A stretch of 64,000 nucleotides of DNA, taken from Vanilla planifolia (taxonomy: Eukaryota; Streptophyta; Magnoliopsida; Asparagales; Orchidaceae). The notes below the pieces were generated by a model that did not search any database, had not been told where the DNA came from, and saw nothing but the letters and a program-made list of their open reading frames with translations. Below, piece by piece: positions 1-13,460 of this stretch. The position numbers and the translations under genes are program-made. Position 1 is the stretch's first letter. Every line of letters begins with the position of its first letter. The stretch covers positions 992,690 to 1,056,689 of the forward strand of contig JAIUJO010000086.1 in the NCBI GenBank assembly GCA_023846275.1, written 5' to 3'.

Positions 1-3000
1 GCATGTTACATAGATGCAAATGTTCAACATAAATGAAACCTTTTTCAAAATTTTAAATAAAAATATAGAAGTTTTTGAGTTACCTAAAATTCTTAGCTCT
101 ATTGTATAAAAGTAAACAGATGATTTTTTTGGAAATTTATAACTAATAAATTTAACAACATGGAAATGAGCAAATGCAAAAAAAAATCAACAAAAGTTGT
201 TAAGATAAACTTAATAATAAAAAAGTTATTATGTTATATGATAAAATAAACAACTCAATAGTGCAACATTACATATCACATTTACAAAAAAAATTTGTTC
301 AACTATAAAAAATAAAAGGGATTGATTCACAAAAAGTCATAGTACAAGTACATGTATAAAAGATTAAAATATTACGAAATGATAATAATATTATTGATCA
401 TTTATGATATCAAAAATGATTTACATTAAATTTAAATAACATTTCATTGAAAAAAGTGCAATAATAGAAACAATTTAATGAAAAAATGAACTTTGCAATA
501 GTAAAGATTATCTATGATAATAACAAATAAATAATATTTAGCAAGATTTATATACAAATGGATGTAAAGTTTTTTTGATAATGGTTTGAGTAATATAGTA
601 TGTAGAAAATTATTACCGAAAGTAGAAAAATTTAAAATCATTATGATTATCAAAAGTTTATTAATATTTATAACTAAGAATATTAATTTTCTCAAAAATA
701 ATAAAGCATACATTTCTTTACAATAATGATCAAATCTACAATTTGTTTCAAATTTTTAAATATTTTGCAAACACAATCAAATGAAAAAAGCTTTTATTAA
801 AAAAAAATATCTAAAACGATATATATATATATACTCATCTTAAATCATTGTGTAAATAAATAAGGATTGTGTATATTTGCATTAAATATTCTAAAAAATA
901 ATTAAGACACCAACATATATGAAATCTAACATTTAACTCTACTTTTTAAATAGATCTACTTTTTTTTAAATAACACAGCCTTGATTAATGCAATAGTATT
1001 GAAAAACAAACAAAAAAGATTTGCTTAAAATTTGGGAAATAGTTAACACGTGTGAATTTTATGACATAACTTTTTCTTTAATATAAAAAATAAAATATAG
1101 ATATTTTCTCTTTATATAACAAAGCTAAATATTATTGTTTATGGCAATAATTTAGAAAATAAGAAGTTTAAAAGATTTAAGAAAACAAATTTTTTATAAT
1201 ATCTAAAAAATTTTATATAACTTTTCAAACCAATTGACACAACTCAAACTTCAACAATACATCTTCAGATTTAACTGCTACAATATTTAGCTAAAAATAA
1301 TATAAATAAATATTTAACCTTTTTGGTGATCGTAGTATTTTAGTTAAGAAAATTTTTTGTGAAAAAATATTTTAGTTAGAACAATAAAGCGTTTTAGTGA
1401 AAAAATATTAAATGTTTAATGGATGCTAAATTAGTTTAGCATTTGAACTTAGAAAATATAATTTTATTGAATTTTTAATAAATGAATAAGTTAATATCTA
1501 CATCATAAGAATAGATAAAAAGCATAACAGTATTGGAAATTAAAATATTTAGACACAAATCTCATTTAATAAAATAGTTTCCTTAAAAATATTAACATAA
1601 TAAGCTCAATTTTACTTACAAACACAAACAATTATGACAAATAAAATAGAAATAATGTTGTATTAATTTTTGAACTAGTAAAATAATTTTGTGAAAGAAA
1701 TTTGTTAGAAATAATAATGACAAAAAAAAATTTATTGAAAAAAAAAAATTAATGAGTTAATAACTCTTTTAAAATAACCATTAAAAAATCATTTGATAAA
1801 TATGAATTTTGTCTTAATATAAGCATAGGAAATACCTTTTAAAATTGTAAAAAAGTAAAAATTAAAAAAATAATATGAAATTATTAACGTATATGAAATT
1901 CACAATGTGAGGGTTTTGGCTACATGAACACATAAAACATTACTCTTAGATTGCCAATGCAAAATACCATTGTTGTAAAAATAATTCCAAAAATATTTTA
2001 AAATAAAAATTTCAATGTTAAAGGTTACATATATAAAATATTAAAAAAATTAAATTTAAAAAATTGAAAATTAATAATAATCTTGTCAAATATATCTTCA
2101 AAAATAAAAAAAAGATGTTTAGAAAGAATATTTATCTGATAGATCTTATTGTGTAGGTAAGTCATCAAAATTTATTATTATTAGCATAAGAATAATAAGT
2201 CCTTCATTATAGATGGAAAATAAAAAAAAGAAGAAAGTGTTTGCATAATAAAAATCTATAATATAACAACTAAATATATTTGTTACACCAAAAAAAAATT
2301 CTTTAGTAATAGAACATTTCAAAATGTTAATATTTCACAATCAACCTTAAGAAACTATGTACCAAAATATAGTTTATGTATTGGAGAAAAGCAACACATG
2401 TGAATAGAATTTTTTTGGCAAAGGTTATCTTAAATACTAAATCTAAAAAGAAATATTTAAAATATATAAAATATGTATGATTCATATTAAAAATTTAAAG
2501 GTCATTAAAAAATCTATATAGTATATAATAATTCCAAAAAATTTAAGTTCATGATGTAAATCAAGAAACTAAGAAAGTGAACAGAGAAGAAATAACAATA
2601 AGGAAGTAATTAAAAAATAAAAATAATGTGCACATAGATTTACAAAAAAATATTCATAATACTTAAGTCTTAACAAATGTCTAAATATGAAGTTGTTATG
2701 TGAAAATATAAAATAATTAAAAAATATATTATTTTAAATAATAAATGTCTATGTAAATAATGTGAAAAAATTTTCCAAAGGTGAAAATGATCTACGTGAT
2801 ACATTATTAAAATATTTGGTAAAGTTTCACTTAAAAGTTATATAATATATGAATAAATAGATTATTTAAATTGAAGAATTTATCTTATGTGATATAAATA
2901 AACGATATAGTTATTAAGAAAAGAAAACAATTTTAAAATATAGATACAAAACTTTAATGAATTAAATAAAGCATGCCGTTCAACAGATTACCGAATTAAA

Positions 3001-3600
3001 AAACAACAACGTTATAAAAAATAAATAGCATAAATATTTAGAAGTACATAAAAGACATGAAAAATTTATTTATTTAATTTATTCATGGGATAATATTCTA
3101 ACTTATTCATCAACAAAAGAGTTTTTTTATTATTTCAAACAGAAAAGACTTAAAAGTGAGGAAAATACATTAGCATATACTTTTGTAATAAAAGTAAGGA
3201 AAATAAACTTAATTAAATAAATGTAAATTATTATGAATTTTAACATATAAACATGTCAATTTTTTAATGCAACACTAAAATGGTTAAAAACTATGTGCAT
3301 ATGTTGTTTACAAAATTTTCTAATTCTACAACTCAAGACAAGTTTAAAAAATAATTAAATCCCATGAAAATAAAAAATTTAGATATCAAAACGAAATTTA
3401 AAATTTTAAAAATTATTTTTCTTGCCGTGGATGAAAATTATTAACTCATTGAATAATTATTGGTATTTTATATTAAAAATACTTAAAATAAAAAACATTT
3501 AAATCTCAAGAATTTTATTAGAATTTCATGAAAGCCAAAACTGAATTAAAAAATAGAAAATGATACAGAGACATTTGCACTTCAATTTTTAAATCTTATT
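1..3600. other. AT-rich DNA, no gene seen
   Basis: No coding region, RNA gene or recognisable transposon domain was found. The + strand is rich in runs of A and AAAT/ATAA words, and all reading frames are closed at short intervals. The only open frame of note (444-713, - strand) is a low-complexity Ile/Leu/Phe/Asn string expected by chance in such AT-rich DNA. Confidence 0.6.
819..833. repeat. (AT)n microsatellite
   Basis: Uninterrupted alternating AT run of about 15 bases inside AT-rich intergenic DNA. Confidence 0.8.
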
Positions 3601-6350
3601 TTGTAAAGTAAGCTAAAAAAAGTATTTGGGATAACTTTATAAAGTTAATTTGTAGTACTCATTTGTTGAGCTACTGTGAATATCGAGTAATAACTAGTGA
3701 AAGAGAAAAAATTTTTATGAAGGGAAACAGACTCCTTAAGTTGGATTGAAGATTGATGGTGCTGCTTAATGGCTTAAGTAACTTCTTGATCCTAAATCAA
3801 GTGGGTTTGCTTCAAATGTTGTTGCTAAATAATTTTAGGATCCTATGTTCTATATATTTTAATTACTAAAAGCATTTAGCCTTCCCTTTACAGATAAGTT
3901 ATACTAACTTTCAAAAAATAAGGCATCCATTACAATTAAATCATTCTTCTTGAGTGCTATTTGTCATTTTTAGCTCTAGAACACAAACTACTGAATAGAA
4001 AACATCGTAGATTTAAAATATGTTGTATAAATTAAGAAAAAAAGTTTAGAATAACCTTAAATTTTTTCTCTAGTCTATGATCATCAAATATGATTACTAA
4101 ATGTTCAACATGTATGGTCCAATTTTTGTATTTTTTTATTAGTAAAAATTAGAACTATAAATAGATCATGTATATGCAATGATCTCAATATATATATATA
4201 TATGATTATCATTTAAGATCGAAATATAAAGTGCAAATATTTTTTTACAAATTATCTATCTTGTCAAATTTTGTTAATATTCAAAGAGTTGAGTTCTTCT
4301 ACATACAAGATTTGTACCAACTCCTTTTAATATGTGCAATTTTTTTCTATGAGAATCCTAAGTCATGATTTTATTGTAATTGAGTTGAACATGTATGATA
4401 TTATTTATCATGTCGACATGATTCTTCATTTAACATTGTATGAAAAACCTCTTCTTGTTAGTAAGTGGTATCTTCTACATAAAAGTAGGCATTTTTTTGG
4501 GTTTTTGCATAACTTTTATATGAAACAGTACAAGATAGAATCTTCTACTTATACAATTTATTTCTTTTCATTCATTGCTTAGATGACTAAAAATAAAAAT
4601 GTTACAATTCTATCATAGAAATATCATATTCTCTTTATGAGTATGACTACAGTACTAAGTTAAAATTTGGCAACTAGAACATTATCATATTATTGTGAGT
4701 ATATATGGTAGAAAGAAATCCATGTAGATCTATATATTATGAAAAAATTAATACTATATTAGTGACGACCTTTTTATAGTTGTACGATCACGTTAACTTA
4801 ATGTAATAAATTCATGATGCTTGTCCAATATGAATGATCATTTTGTACAAAAATTAAAAACCTAAAAATGTAATGAAGCTTTTCATTGTATTGTCAATCC
4901 ATGTATGGCATACTGGTATGACAAACGTATGCTACAAACATTTAAAGGTGCGAAAGCTTGTTTTTTTAGGGCAATCAACTCTATCTACCTAGTGTTCTAG
5001 AATGTTCTATTGAATGTAGTTTATTGACAATTACTAAATTCATAACGACTACTTTAATCACTTTAAGAATGTCATTAGAACTATTTGACTTACCTTTAAA
5101 AATGAGTGATTCATCAACAGTAGAAGTAAGACTACTTTTTTATCTTAGAATAGATTAATGAACACATTTCATTCTATCATCATTATTTATTCGATTCTAA
5201 GCATAATAATATCTTGATCATATATTTATATATTGTGTCATGTTTTTTGAAAAGTGATTAAGGTAAAAGCTATAAAACATTTTTTGGGTTATAAATTTTT
5301 TTCTTTAAACCACTATAATTATTAGTGTTATGGTAAAGGTTGGCTAATCATCCCAAGTTCAAGGTGTTGTGGTGAATCAGTGATTGATGAAGTTGTGGCT
5401 AGCATTTTTGCTTTGCCCATTATTATGCAAATGTTGCTACTTTTGTAGATTCCTAGGTAGGCAAACTATGGTTTAATGAAGGGTTTGTGTTTGTGGAACA
5501 CTATTTGAATCATTATGTGCTTTATTCATTTATTTATTTGTTTTAGTTATTATTTATTCAATAATAGTATTTTACAAATCTAAGGAAGGATTTCATATGA
5601 TCATAAAAATTGTTTGATAACAAAAATTATTTATGGTAATAAAGAAAAAAAGGTAAAATAACCTTCCTTCTATAACAAGTGTGGTGCTTTCAGATGTTGT
5701 CATATGGGTTGTGTAATGTCTAGAAGTTCTTAATACAAGCTCATTGTCTTACATTTTTTATGTTGACTTGTTCCAATATCCTCGAATTTCATTGTCCATT
5801 TTAGCATTATTATTCATGATAAGGGTCACAGGTGATGTACAATTACTCAACTTAATGCAAGAGGACAAAAACATTTATAGTTTTCTTTGGCTCATAACAT
5901 TGGGATAAAAGCCTACAACTTTTCTTCTTATTATGAAAAAATGCAAGATTTAGATAAGTTATTTCATGGTGAATTGTCTTAAATCACTATTTAATACTTG
6001 AAAGAGATGAATAAGCAAAAGAAATGGAAAAGAAAGGTAACATCATGTATTCTCTCATTATGTTTTTCAATCAAAAGTGAAAAGTTCAATTGTTAACTTG
6101 ATGACATCTAACTTTTTCAATGTGATGATAATTTATCTAAATTCATTAATTAATTAGTAAATGAAAGTATGAAGCTAATCAACAAGAGATAGGAACCTTT
6201 TTTAGTAAAGAATCACTCTAAGAGGCTAAATAGTCACATATCTACTTTCTAAATGACTTACAAAACAAGCATGTTTATTGTGGAAAAAAATTATTTGAAA
6301 GAAATTCTTGCATTGATGTTTTGAATTGATAGAGTGTTCAATTAAGAAAA
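3600..6350. other. Unassigned intergenic DNA
   Basis: This stretch is less extreme in composition than the first 3.6 kb, but I could not tie it to a family. A short + strand translation near 3,740-3,840 (KIDGAA followed by SSGFASNVVAK, with stops) faintly recalls a retroelement RNase H start but is too short to call. The part from 5,300 to 6,350 lies upstream of LINE ORF1 and may hold its 5' region; no domain is readable there. Confidence 0.4.
4188..4203. repeat. (AT)n microsatellite
   Basis: Alternating AT run of 16 bases; no associated gene. Confidence 0.8.
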
Positions 6351-6539
6351 GAAAATGTAGATGTCAAAGAAAACATTATTCACTTAGTCTTGTTGCAAAA
6401 GGTACTTATTAAATTGAAGGAACATTTTATAAATATCCCTTAACATGTTTCTTCATGCACACAAGCTATTCAGATGTGAATTAGATTGAATGTTGTAAGA
6501 CTATTAATAGTCCATCTCATTTATGTATGGCTTCTACCC

Positions 6540-6840
6540 TTTCTTTTAATTGAATTTCAATTAGTTGCCTGGGTTTCATTGATATCGTACTTCTCTTAAT
6601 GACATTAGTGACTAGGCCCATTGGAAGTACATGTTGCTATTTTAAATCTTGCACATCCCAAAATTGCTTGAGTATGTACTGATGTGGAGTTAGGAAAAAA
6701 TTTGCAATACGAAATTATAATTTCTACTGAAGTGGTTACAAACAATAGCTTTTGCTTGAAAATCTGGTATGACAACCTACTTAAATTTGACAAAGGATGC
6801 CACAAACATAGGAATTAGCTAGCTCAAGGCACACATTAAA
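6540..6840 (+). pseudogene. LINE ORF1 fragment (DUF4283 C-terminus/zinc knuckle)
   Basis: ORF1 of plant L1 elements encodes an RNA-binding protein that packages the LINE transcript; it has a DUF4283 domain followed by a CX2CX4HX4C zinc knuckle. Reading from 6,615, the + strand gives GPLEVHVAILNLAHPKIA, a stop, VCTDVELGKNLQYEI, and then WYDNLLKFDKGCHKH near 6,760-6,810. The family pattern is a hydrophobic 'P..VD.AT.NL.RPS.A' segment, a 'VCVEVDL.K.LP' segment and a 'YENLP.FC..C' knuckle entry, and all three line up in order and spacing. The first knuckle cysteine appears lost. An AWVSL stretch just upstream may be the end of DUF4283. At least two stops interrupt the frame, so this is a pseudogene. 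Confidence 0.72.
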
Positions 6841-7508
6841 AATATTTAAATAAATCTGAGAAACATTTTTTTTTATATCTAGGAATATGGGTCATGTAAT
6901 AATTTACAAAATATCAGTAAAGATGTCAACAAAAATAACTAGCAATAGGAAAAGACTAAAGCCACCGAACTTTTACTTAAGTTGTTAACTCTTTGGCGAG
7001 GAAATCCACTATGGATGTTCAAACATATGTCTTAACAAAAATAACAACAATTGAGCACATCCCTAATCCTAATTAATGGCATATCATATATAAAAGAGAG
7101 CGCAATTGTTTCACAAGCTAATTATTGGATGATTATAGCTCCTTAAAAAATTCTAAAAAATGAAAAGGACAATGATTAAGTTTTTAATTCAAAAAATTCA
7201 TAGGCTAAAATTTCGAACTAATATGATAATCTAGATCTTTAAATTTTTAGTGAAGAATTTTTGGAAATGAGCAACCTCTATTTTTGAAATGCATCCTATG
7301 GTGGAGTTTAATCCACTGAAAATGTCAAAGGATGAGAAAGAAATTGTAAAAGATTCAAGAAAAAGTAATTAACCCCAAAAGAATTAAAGGATGCTTTCAA
7401 CTATCCAAATTATAGATAATATTGTTCTTAATGAATAATTTCATATTTTGAAATATTTACAACTACACTAAAAATAGTTTATTCATGTGATTAATAAATT
7501 TATTAATG

Positions 7509-7521
7509 TATATATATATAT
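7509..7521. repeat. Short (TA)n run inside the LINE
   Basis: Thirteen alternating TA bases between the ORF1 and endonuclease remnants, probably arisen after insertion. Confidence 0.6.
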
Positions 7522-7685
7522 TTTGAAAAGTTGCCTTGTTGGAACTTGTCTTCTATGGATAAGACATAAGAATTTGATATTAAGCTCAATTTTTAGCATT
7601 ACTATTAAATTATATCAATCAAGATATAGATTCTTTTGAATGACTTCAACTATAATGTTGACATTAACAAGTAGTAGTTTTTCCA

Positions 7686-7960
7686 TATCAATATCACGCA
7701 TCAAGCGTAGGTTTCTAAAACAATCTACACTTTCACCTATGACAAAAGAATGCCATCCAGAAGGAGCTTATTATGGGAAAGCCATTTCACATTGCCAACA
7801 ATACTACAAATCCATGGATGGTGGGCAAGGATTTTAATGAAATGACAACTTCAGATGATTATAATGGACTACGTACTCCTAAACTAAAACAAATGTAAGA
7901 GTTTGTTGATTGCTTAATTCTATGTCATCTTAAATACTAGTGTTTTTTTAGTTATTCCTT
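7686..7960 (+). pseudogene. LINE ORF2 endonuclease fragment
   Basis: The AP-type endonuclease of LINE ORF2 nicks target DNA to prime reverse transcription. The + strand reads HASSVGF, a stop, NNLHF near 7,692-7,733 and then NPWMVGKDFNE at 7,809-7,841. This matches the family's 'YASP' strand and the 'PW...GDFN' active-site strand at the usual distance; the glycine before the catalytic Asp is Lys here (GKDFN). After it, EFVDCL near 7,900 resembles the usual '.F..C....L.DL' helix. The N-terminal 'NIRG' start of the domain was not found, and the 3' end merges into unreadable sequence before the RT. Confidence 0.75.
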
Positions 7961-8799
7961 TATATAGGATTGAAAATGTAATAGAATATGGTTTTGGAAA
8001 ATGTTAGATAGGATGCTAGTTAATGAGAAATAGATAACTACATTCAACTTTTATAATTCATCACCTTGTTAGAACTTGATAAAGTCATATACCTCTTCCA
8101 TTAAATCTCACTAATTTCATAACATACTTTTGAACCACCATACATTTCCATAGACAATGGATAATAGTTGGAATTGTCCTTTAAACTACTTTTGAAAGAA
8201 GGCCTTAGGTTTAAAATAAAACGAACATAAATTGAGCCTTAAAGATTAAAAAAATCAACATTTGTAAAAAAATTTTCATCCTATTAAATTAGATAAGGAA
8301 GAGTTGAATCACAAATATGTATTTTGAAGGAAACGAAAGGAGGATTAGGATAAAGTATTGTATCTTGTTAATTCTTATTATTCACAAGATTTTCAAAGAG
8401 TGAAATTTTATTGGAGATAGAAAGAAGGAATTAGATGGCTAATAGAAGGAGAAAGATATAAAATATTCTTCTATATAATAGTGATGAAGTGAAGAAGCAA
8501 ACAAAGAGGACAAAATAATGACAATTGTATTCAAAATCTTTTTTGGCATTCTTAAGTAATTGAAAATGAAAAAATGTTTAACTACATCCCTTCCTCTTTA
8601 ATGAAAGCAAACAAAAAATAAAGTAATGCAACACTAAGGAAGAGATAAAGAGATAACTATTAATATCAAATTAGATAGCACGCTTAGCCTAGATGGTTTT
8701 AATGGAAAATTCTCCACTAATTATTTGAATTTAATCTGAAATGTTGTGTTGAGTGTAACTAACAAATTTTTATAAGATCTCCAATTATTTGGGGGTGTT

Positions 8800-9440
8800 T
8801 AGGCAAAAACATTACATATATTCCTAAATCTCATAACATAGAAACCATTATTGATTTCAGACCACATATTGTTCAATGCATCATGAAAATAATAGTCACA
8901 AAGCTCATTATTGATTAAATATAACAAATTTTTTATAGGTTGATTTCTCTAAAGAAAACCAATTTTATAAATTTAGAGATGTTATAAAGAACATATTATC
9001 CGTTCAATAATTAGTATGTTCTATTAACTATCAAAATAAAGTAGTAATTTTATTGTTAAGTTGGATTTGAGGAATGTGAATCACAACATATCATGAGAAC
9101 TGCTTTGTAAGACACTCTCCAAGTACAATGTTAATAAGAAGGTTACTCTCACCTATTACCTTCACAATGCATGGGTATCAACAATCATTATTCGATAACC
9201 AAGTAATTTTTTTCAACCTTGAATTGGTCTTAATTAAGGCTATCCTCTATCTTCCTTTTTTCGTCTCAATCATAGAGTTTTTCAAAAGAAGTACTAACAA
9301 TTTTTTTGTTTAAAAAATATTGATGTGATATGGACAATATAGATCTTCTATATCTATCACTGTCCTAGCTTATGGAAACAACATAATTATCATTACTTGA
9401 GGACATCTGAAAACTATTGTTAATCTTCGTAAGTTTCTAT
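8800..9440 (+). pseudogene. LINE ORF2 reverse transcriptase fragment
   Basis: The RT copies LINE RNA into DNA at the target site. From 8,808 the + strand reads NITYIPKSHNIETIIDFRP and then a 'CIMKIIVTKLI' stretch: the conserved LINE RT opening where a 'LIPK...P..I.DFRPI' box is followed by 'Y KI..K.LA.RL'. Further on, KLDLRNVNHNIS (the 'KLD..KAYDRV' box) occurs near 9,060, then PSNFFQP, a stop and a GYPLSS stretch near 9,200-9,260 (the 'RGLRQGDPLSP' box). At 9,362-9,382 the catalytic box reads VLAYGNN, so the two catalytic aspartates of the usual FADD/YADD motif are both replaced. Several frameshifts separate the blocks. Non-functional. Confidence 0.85.
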
Positions 9441-9989
9441 AGCTCTTCTAACACTCTACAACTTCTTAAATATAAAAATTAAAAGTCAGAACATCTGTAG
9501 AAACAAAGAGAGTATATGATAGGTAAATGAAATTTACAAGGAATAGGATTTCCTTAAGTAAACCTTCTGTTCGTTTATTTGTGCTACACACTATATATAA
9601 GTTAGAAGAAAATAGCTTACTTCAAAAATTTGATTGTTAAAATTAAAAATAAAGAGAATTGTTTGTTCATAATAAGTTTTTTTTCAAACCATTCAATCTT
9701 TAGAGAAAGATGTCAGATAAATGATTTTGGGAATCACACATTAGTTAACAATAACTTAGGAAAAAATAGTGGAAGTTAATAAGTGGTTCACATTATTAGA
9801 AATAATTTAATGGAAATGATTATAGATTTTTTTAATATTAAAATAAATAAAAAGAACTCATAAACTAAAGGTAACGACCATCAATAGTGGGTCTTCAATT
9901 ATGCAACCAATTGCAAATTAGCAATTCATACATTTTAGTGGATTGTAGTGTGCTATTGAATCTATTCCAATGTAAGGAAAATGTACAAT

Positions 9990-10220
9990 AGGAGTTAACA
10001 AATTGCGTGATTCCTGTATGGAAACTAGTTTGCTAAAAATTAAGTGGAGCTTATTATACAAAGAAAACCATAATGTTTACATAGCTCTTGCTAAAAAATA
10101 CAATAAAAAATTCAACTCATATATAGATGGAACATCAATTCTACATAAACGCAATGTTGTTATTAATATGAAGAAACTAAAGCTTCCATATATTTTGTCA
10201 TCATAGAGGACATGACATTT
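9990..10220 (+). pseudogene. LINE ORF2 C-terminal zinc-binding-region fragment
   Basis: An open stretch from 10,003 reads LLKIKWSLLYKENHNVYIA, resembling the plant L1 segment after the RT in which 'N.ALLAKW.WRL....SLW..V...KY' is typical (the zf-RVT neighbourhood). It lies about 0.6 kb past the RT catalytic box on the same strand, the distance expected in an L1 ORF2. The tail after 10,200 is not recognisable. The match is of moderate strength; position and strand are the main support. Confidence 0.5.
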
Positions 10221-10299
10221 AAAATATTGAATGATTTTCTTATTAGATGATGGTAGAATTAAGATATTCAAGGTCTCTATCTATTTTACATAATACAAA

Positions 10300-13200
10300 T
10301 ATTGTTTTCGTAAGATGTGTACTTCTACTTTTCAGAGTTACTATAAATGTTCCTTTAAATTCATAACAATAAAATAGTTGAATACCACTTGTTGGTGAGC
10401 ACTATTCAACTAAGTTTATGATTTTTTGGACATAACATCAATAATAATTGGTTCAAGAATGTATGCAACAAAGTAAATGCTATCAAAATATAGTATTATT
10501 ATGATGTAGCACTACTTCAAATCATAACATTAAGAAAAAATTGGCTATAGTCAAAACATAGTATATGTGGATGCTTAGACAAATTTGAAGGTTTACAAAG
10601 AATTACAGACAATGGACTAATACAATTTATGTCAATAATATTATCATCCATTTACACTTGGTCATTACCAACATTATGAATCTAATGATGTAGTTGTAAC
10701 ATAGAAATTGGTTTAGTAAGTAGAATAGATAAAAAGAATAATCAAATATGAGTAAGAAAAGCATCTCAACTTTAATACTAAATAGACATAATCTTTATTT
10801 GCATTAGAGTAATATATTGCCATCTTTCAATAAACATACATTTTTAATGATACGAACATGCACATAAAGCATACAAAAATTAGAAAGAGCATAACAAAAA
10901 TTTTTTCTTCATATTGCCATCACACAAATGTATTTACCCACTTAAATAATACATTTAATAGATGTGTTAAAATGGTAAATTATGCCAAATATTATTTGGT
11001 GTCTAGTAAAATAAAGCTAAAGATATGAATGAAAATTATTTTTTAGCTAACTAAAAATGAGAGAAAGCTAATTTATGTTGTATCAGGGGTTATAAATTCA
11101 AATTAGAAATCAAAAACATGGAGAATAAAGGTCTATTATATAAAACATGATGAACAAAGATACGGCTTGAGCAACTAAATCCTTGTTTCTTGCCAGAATG
11201 TTTGTCACTATTAATTTAGTGTTTTAAGGCAACTATTCATTCTTAGTGGCACAATAGACATAGTGGGGATTATTATTGAACTTAATTTCACAACTTCAAC
11301 CATGTTTTGGGGTGGCTTTGCTAAAATCAATCTAATGCTTAATCATTTATGTGGTTTAAGGCTAGAGTGCTAATGACATGGCCAAACATTACTAATGTAG
11401 GATATGCAGACGAAACTCCTATAATAGGATTTATAATAGAAAGTAAGATGAGAAGGATGACAGCAATGGTACTGATAAGTTCAAATAATAATTTAGATAT
11501 CAGATAATCACATAAAATACCAAGATAAAAAACATTACTAATTTAGATAAAGAAAAAATTATTTCTAAAAATATAATGCCAATAGTAAAAAAAGATTTAT
11601 TTATTCCATCATTTGGCTTTAAATAGACTATAATTTTAAACCTAAATTTGAAAGAATAATTGACTAAACTACCATAATTAATGAAAACATGCAAAAATCA
11701 TACCGTTTGCAAGAAAGGTTGATAATATCTTGGGGAACATATATGAAATGCTAAAAGAAATATTAAAAATGAAAAATATAGTAAACTAATTTAAAATAAA
11801 TAAAACTCGGTAGTTCAAATCAAATATTATCATAATTTAAGTTTTCTTATATCAATCAACATTAATAAGAGAAACTGTGTTATGTAGTGTGGTGCTTTAA
11901 GGAAATCTTCTTATGAAAGAACTAAATTAATAATACATCATTGGTGCATAAAAATATCATTAAAATCTTATCAAAAGTCAACTATTTCTTTTATCAAAGC
12001 TAATTTTGAGTTATTGAAATATCTATTATAATTCAAAACAACTACTTGTTGCATTGCTACATTTTATTTTTCTTCTCTTATTTTACTTTTCTAATTGAAG
12101 GTATGATGTTACCACATTAGGTTTTTGATTTATTTGAAATTGTTCTTCAGCAACTATGTTTTAGCAACTCTACTCATGACATCACTATCATCTTTATATC
12201 AGGATTATTATGCTTTGTATTCGCTAAGTAGCTCTCATAGGAGTAAAAGTTTCGAGTGACTTTTCTCCTTTACCTCTATACTAATAATTAACATAGCAAA
12301 GTAATTGCATCTTAACTACTTTTGTTTTCGTGGAAATTGAAAATGGCTTATGGAGGGTCAAATTCTTTTTTTAAACTATTTCTATCTTATTTTGAAACCA
12401 AGTTTTCAAAAAAAATTATCATTGAAATTTTACTATATTTAGAAGCAATTCTTATGCCAATTCTAACCAACAATTTGTATCATAGATATATTTTTTGGAA
12501 GGTTAGAATCTATTTTATGGCAAATTATATTGCAAAAAATTTTCCCATTTAATAGTTATTTTATAAAAACATTAGTCTTGTATGATATGAACCCTTGAAT
12601 TCGATATTCTAAATATAAGCATATCAAATTATTACTTAGTTACATGGGTTTTTATTATATTCAAGCCATAAAATGATTCATCTCATAGATTTATGTGTTA
12701 AATTTCTTAATCCACTATCAAAATCCATTTGATTATTATGTCCAATTTCTTAATATGATGAACTTTAAATTTTTTTGAGAAGCTATAATTTTTATTAATG
12801 AGAACCATATTTCATAAGAAAGAGTTTTCCTATTGCCATAGTAAATACATAAACTATTACTATAAAAAAAACATATGTAAATATTTAAAAGAATTTGTAA
12901 TTTAAAGAGTAACTGGTAAATAAAACATTTTAGGCTTAATTTAAAAATGCAAAAAAAGACATCACATTTACAAAACTTTTTTTAAAACATTCGATATATT
13001 TACCTGATACATGAGAAAGTTACACAATAACGTAAAAAAAAAGTCTTATTATTGAAATTAAAGGGTATTAAGCATTAAGATATGTAAAACTAATCATGAC
13101 AATTGAATACTTAATGTATAAGACACTAAAAACATAGTTATCAAAGTTATTCTATTTAAGAAAGGTGAATAAAATTTGAAAATTAAAATATATTAATTTA

Positions 13201-13460
13201 TGATAAAATAGTTAAAAACACTATATAATAATTTAAAAATTAATATGCTCATGTAACAAATAGATACAACATATTCATATGCAATGAAGCTTAAGATCAA
13301 TATTGAGAAGGCTTAAGACTTTCTTAAAAAGCCTTTCCACAAAGATATTTAATTAATTTTTTGTTCGATAGAAGTTGTGTAAAAAGACTCTTGAACATAT
13401 TAAACATTTTACTTTATTAATTCATTAATGAGATAAAAAAATTCACAAAATATAAGATGT
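10300..13460. other. Unassigned region between LINE and copia fragments
   Basis: No recognisable domain was found on either strand. Short open frames at 11,500-11,694 (-) and 12,322-12,552 (+) are Leu/Phe/Ile-rich and show no family motif. The stretch around 11,150-11,430 is slightly richer in G and C and may be another decayed element that I cannot name. Confidence 0.4.

Larger units (their letters stand above)
6350..10300 (+). mobile_element. Decayed LINE (plant L1-type), + strand
   Basis: Non-LTR retrotransposon remnant whose domains occur in the normal order on one strand: ORF1 zinc-knuckle region (about 6.54-6.84 kb), endonuclease (7.69-7.96 kb), reverse transcriptase (8.8-9.44 kb) and the C-terminal zinc-binding region (about 10.0-10.2 kb). 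Spacing fits a nearly full-length plant L1 element. Every domain carries stops and frameshifts, so it cannot be active. No 5' end, poly-A tail or target-site duplication could be fixed, so the outer coordinates are estimates. The identification rests on several independent motifs in series, which makes the family call fairly safe. Confidence 0.8.

Noticed and set aside
3730..3850. RNase H-like reading (KIDGAA...SSGFASNVVAK) on the + strand
   Set aside because: It is too short, contains several stops, and has no RT or endonuclease upstream.
4334..4582. 82-codon open frame on the + strand
   Set aside because: Phe/His/Tyr-rich with no family features or homologous copies in the window; expected by chance at this AT content.
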